DNA of 64,000 nt from Ectocarpus siliculosus. Its lineage: Eukaryota > Sar > Phaeophyceae > Ectocarpales > Ectocarpaceae. The position numbers and the translations under genes are program-made. The notes under the pieces were generated by a model. That model was given only the letters and a program-made list of their open reading frames with translations, made no database searches and was not told where the DNA came from. Below, in pieces: positions 63,482-64,000 of the stretch. Position 1 is the first letter of the stretch; each line of letters opens with the position of its first letter. The stretch covers positions 553,137 to 617,136 of the forward strand of contig FN648707.1 in the NCBI GenBank assembly GCA_000310025.1, in the 5' to 3' direction.

Positions 63482-64000
63482 ACCAAACTTGGCAGATGCC
63501 GCCGACGGTGCTGAGCGCGCTGTCGGAGACCGTCGAAGCGGCCGAGGCGAAGCGGAAATCCGTGTGGGACGCGGGAATGCGGGTTGTCAGAGAAACCACA
63601 ATCAACATACGGGAGCGGCTTGCCGGCCACAACCGCCGCGAGTTCGCCTAGCAATCACTTGAGGAGGATCGAGGGTCCGCCGTGGTGTGGCGACTGTCGT
63701 AACGGTCGACGGAGACTCGGGCTCGAGAGTAAAAACATCATCCGAAGACGGATGCAGAAAGTCAGATGAAACGACAAGACAGAAGGTCGATTGAGGATTG
63801 TCCAACCAAACGAAAGGACGAGCGTCGCGGGAGGCCAGGGAGCTATGTTCCAGGCGCCGGCCGAAGGCGTAAAGCCAGATGGTGGGAGACTCGGACCGTG
63901 ACGACGAAAATCGACGAACTTGGTCGTAGAGGGGGCAAGTTCACCCAAGACCGAACAAGCCGGGAGAAGCCCACCCAAGCAAACACCCGCGGACTGATGG

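Larger units (their letters stand above)
61290..64000 (-). mobile_element. Diverged Ty3/gypsy element (gypsy-2), antisense, cut by window end
   Basis: On the minus strand from the window end: a Ser/Pro-rich spacer like that of gypsy-1, FSHTDWAREHRNESVCDAAI, integrase core, integrase C-terminus, chromodomain, SH3/Tudor-like tail. Protein similarity to gypsy-1 is clear but modest. Several frames are needed, so it is decayed. Gag, protease and RT would lie beyond 64000. Confidence 0.85.

Noticed and set aside
1-64000. CRISPR arrays, bacterial operons, rRNA genes
   Set aside because: No regularly spaced identical direct repeats with unique spacers, no ribosome-binding-site-led gene strings, and no rRNA core sequences were seen.

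Overview
This is eukaryotic nuclear DNA. It carries Ty3/gypsy and Ty1/copia LTR retrotransposons, an AP-endonuclease LINE, a Helitron-type gene piece, spliceosomal-looking exons (GTAAGT/GTGAGT donors, pyrimidine-CAG acceptors), interstitial TTAGGG-type telomere repeats and one run of N. I see no operons, ribosome-binding sites or bacterial genes. The base composition, large repeat load, chromodomain gypsy and TTAGGG motif would fit an alga or other protist, possibly a stramenopile, but nothing in the window fixes the lineage.

Layout. The left end (1 to about 8270) and the stretch 51317 to about 59622 are two copies of one segment in the same orientation, so roughly 8 kb direct repeats flank about 43 kb. 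Each contains a foldback/TIR element with arms of about 375 bp, a composite 'CCCATGGG' palindrome element with telomere-like repeats inside it, and the 5' part of a gypsy element. The left copy runs on into that gypsy element (8140-15910). The right copy stops about 45 codons into gag. The right copy also carries a 1.27 kb insertion with a 4-bp target duplication, rich in two kinds of palindromic 10-mers.

The left gypsy reads Gag (CCHC), NADAR/YbiA-like domain, retropepsin, RT, RNase H, integrase, small SH3/Tudor-like tail. It is decayed by frameshifts, but the domain order is clear. A NADAR domain inside a retrotransposon polyprotein is the most striking thing here. A complete copia element (16105-21331, GGGGC target duplication) sits just 3' of it. 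That copia has lost its RT core but keeps an open frame through RNase H. A second, diverged gypsy lies antisense at 61.3-64.0 kb and runs off the end; it carries a chromodomain plus the same SH3/Tudor-like tail.

The middle (22-43 kb) is sparse single-copy-like DNA. It holds many small tandem duplications, a truncated Helitron N-terminal ORF (minus strand, 26.9-27.8 kb), a Cys-rich minus-strand gene in about three exons (27.9-29.2 kb), and a plus-strand multi-exon gene of unknown function (about 35.8-41.2 kb) whose exon phases agree. A degraded LINE fills 44.1-48.2 kb on the minus strand, with two further 3' fragments at 1.6 and 50.1-50.7 kb.

The window is therefore mostly nested and duplicated mobile DNA around one or two poorly recognised host genes. 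Most retroelement ORFs are broken, and some of the breaks could be assembly errors: the first 400 bp look low-quality beside the paralogous copy.
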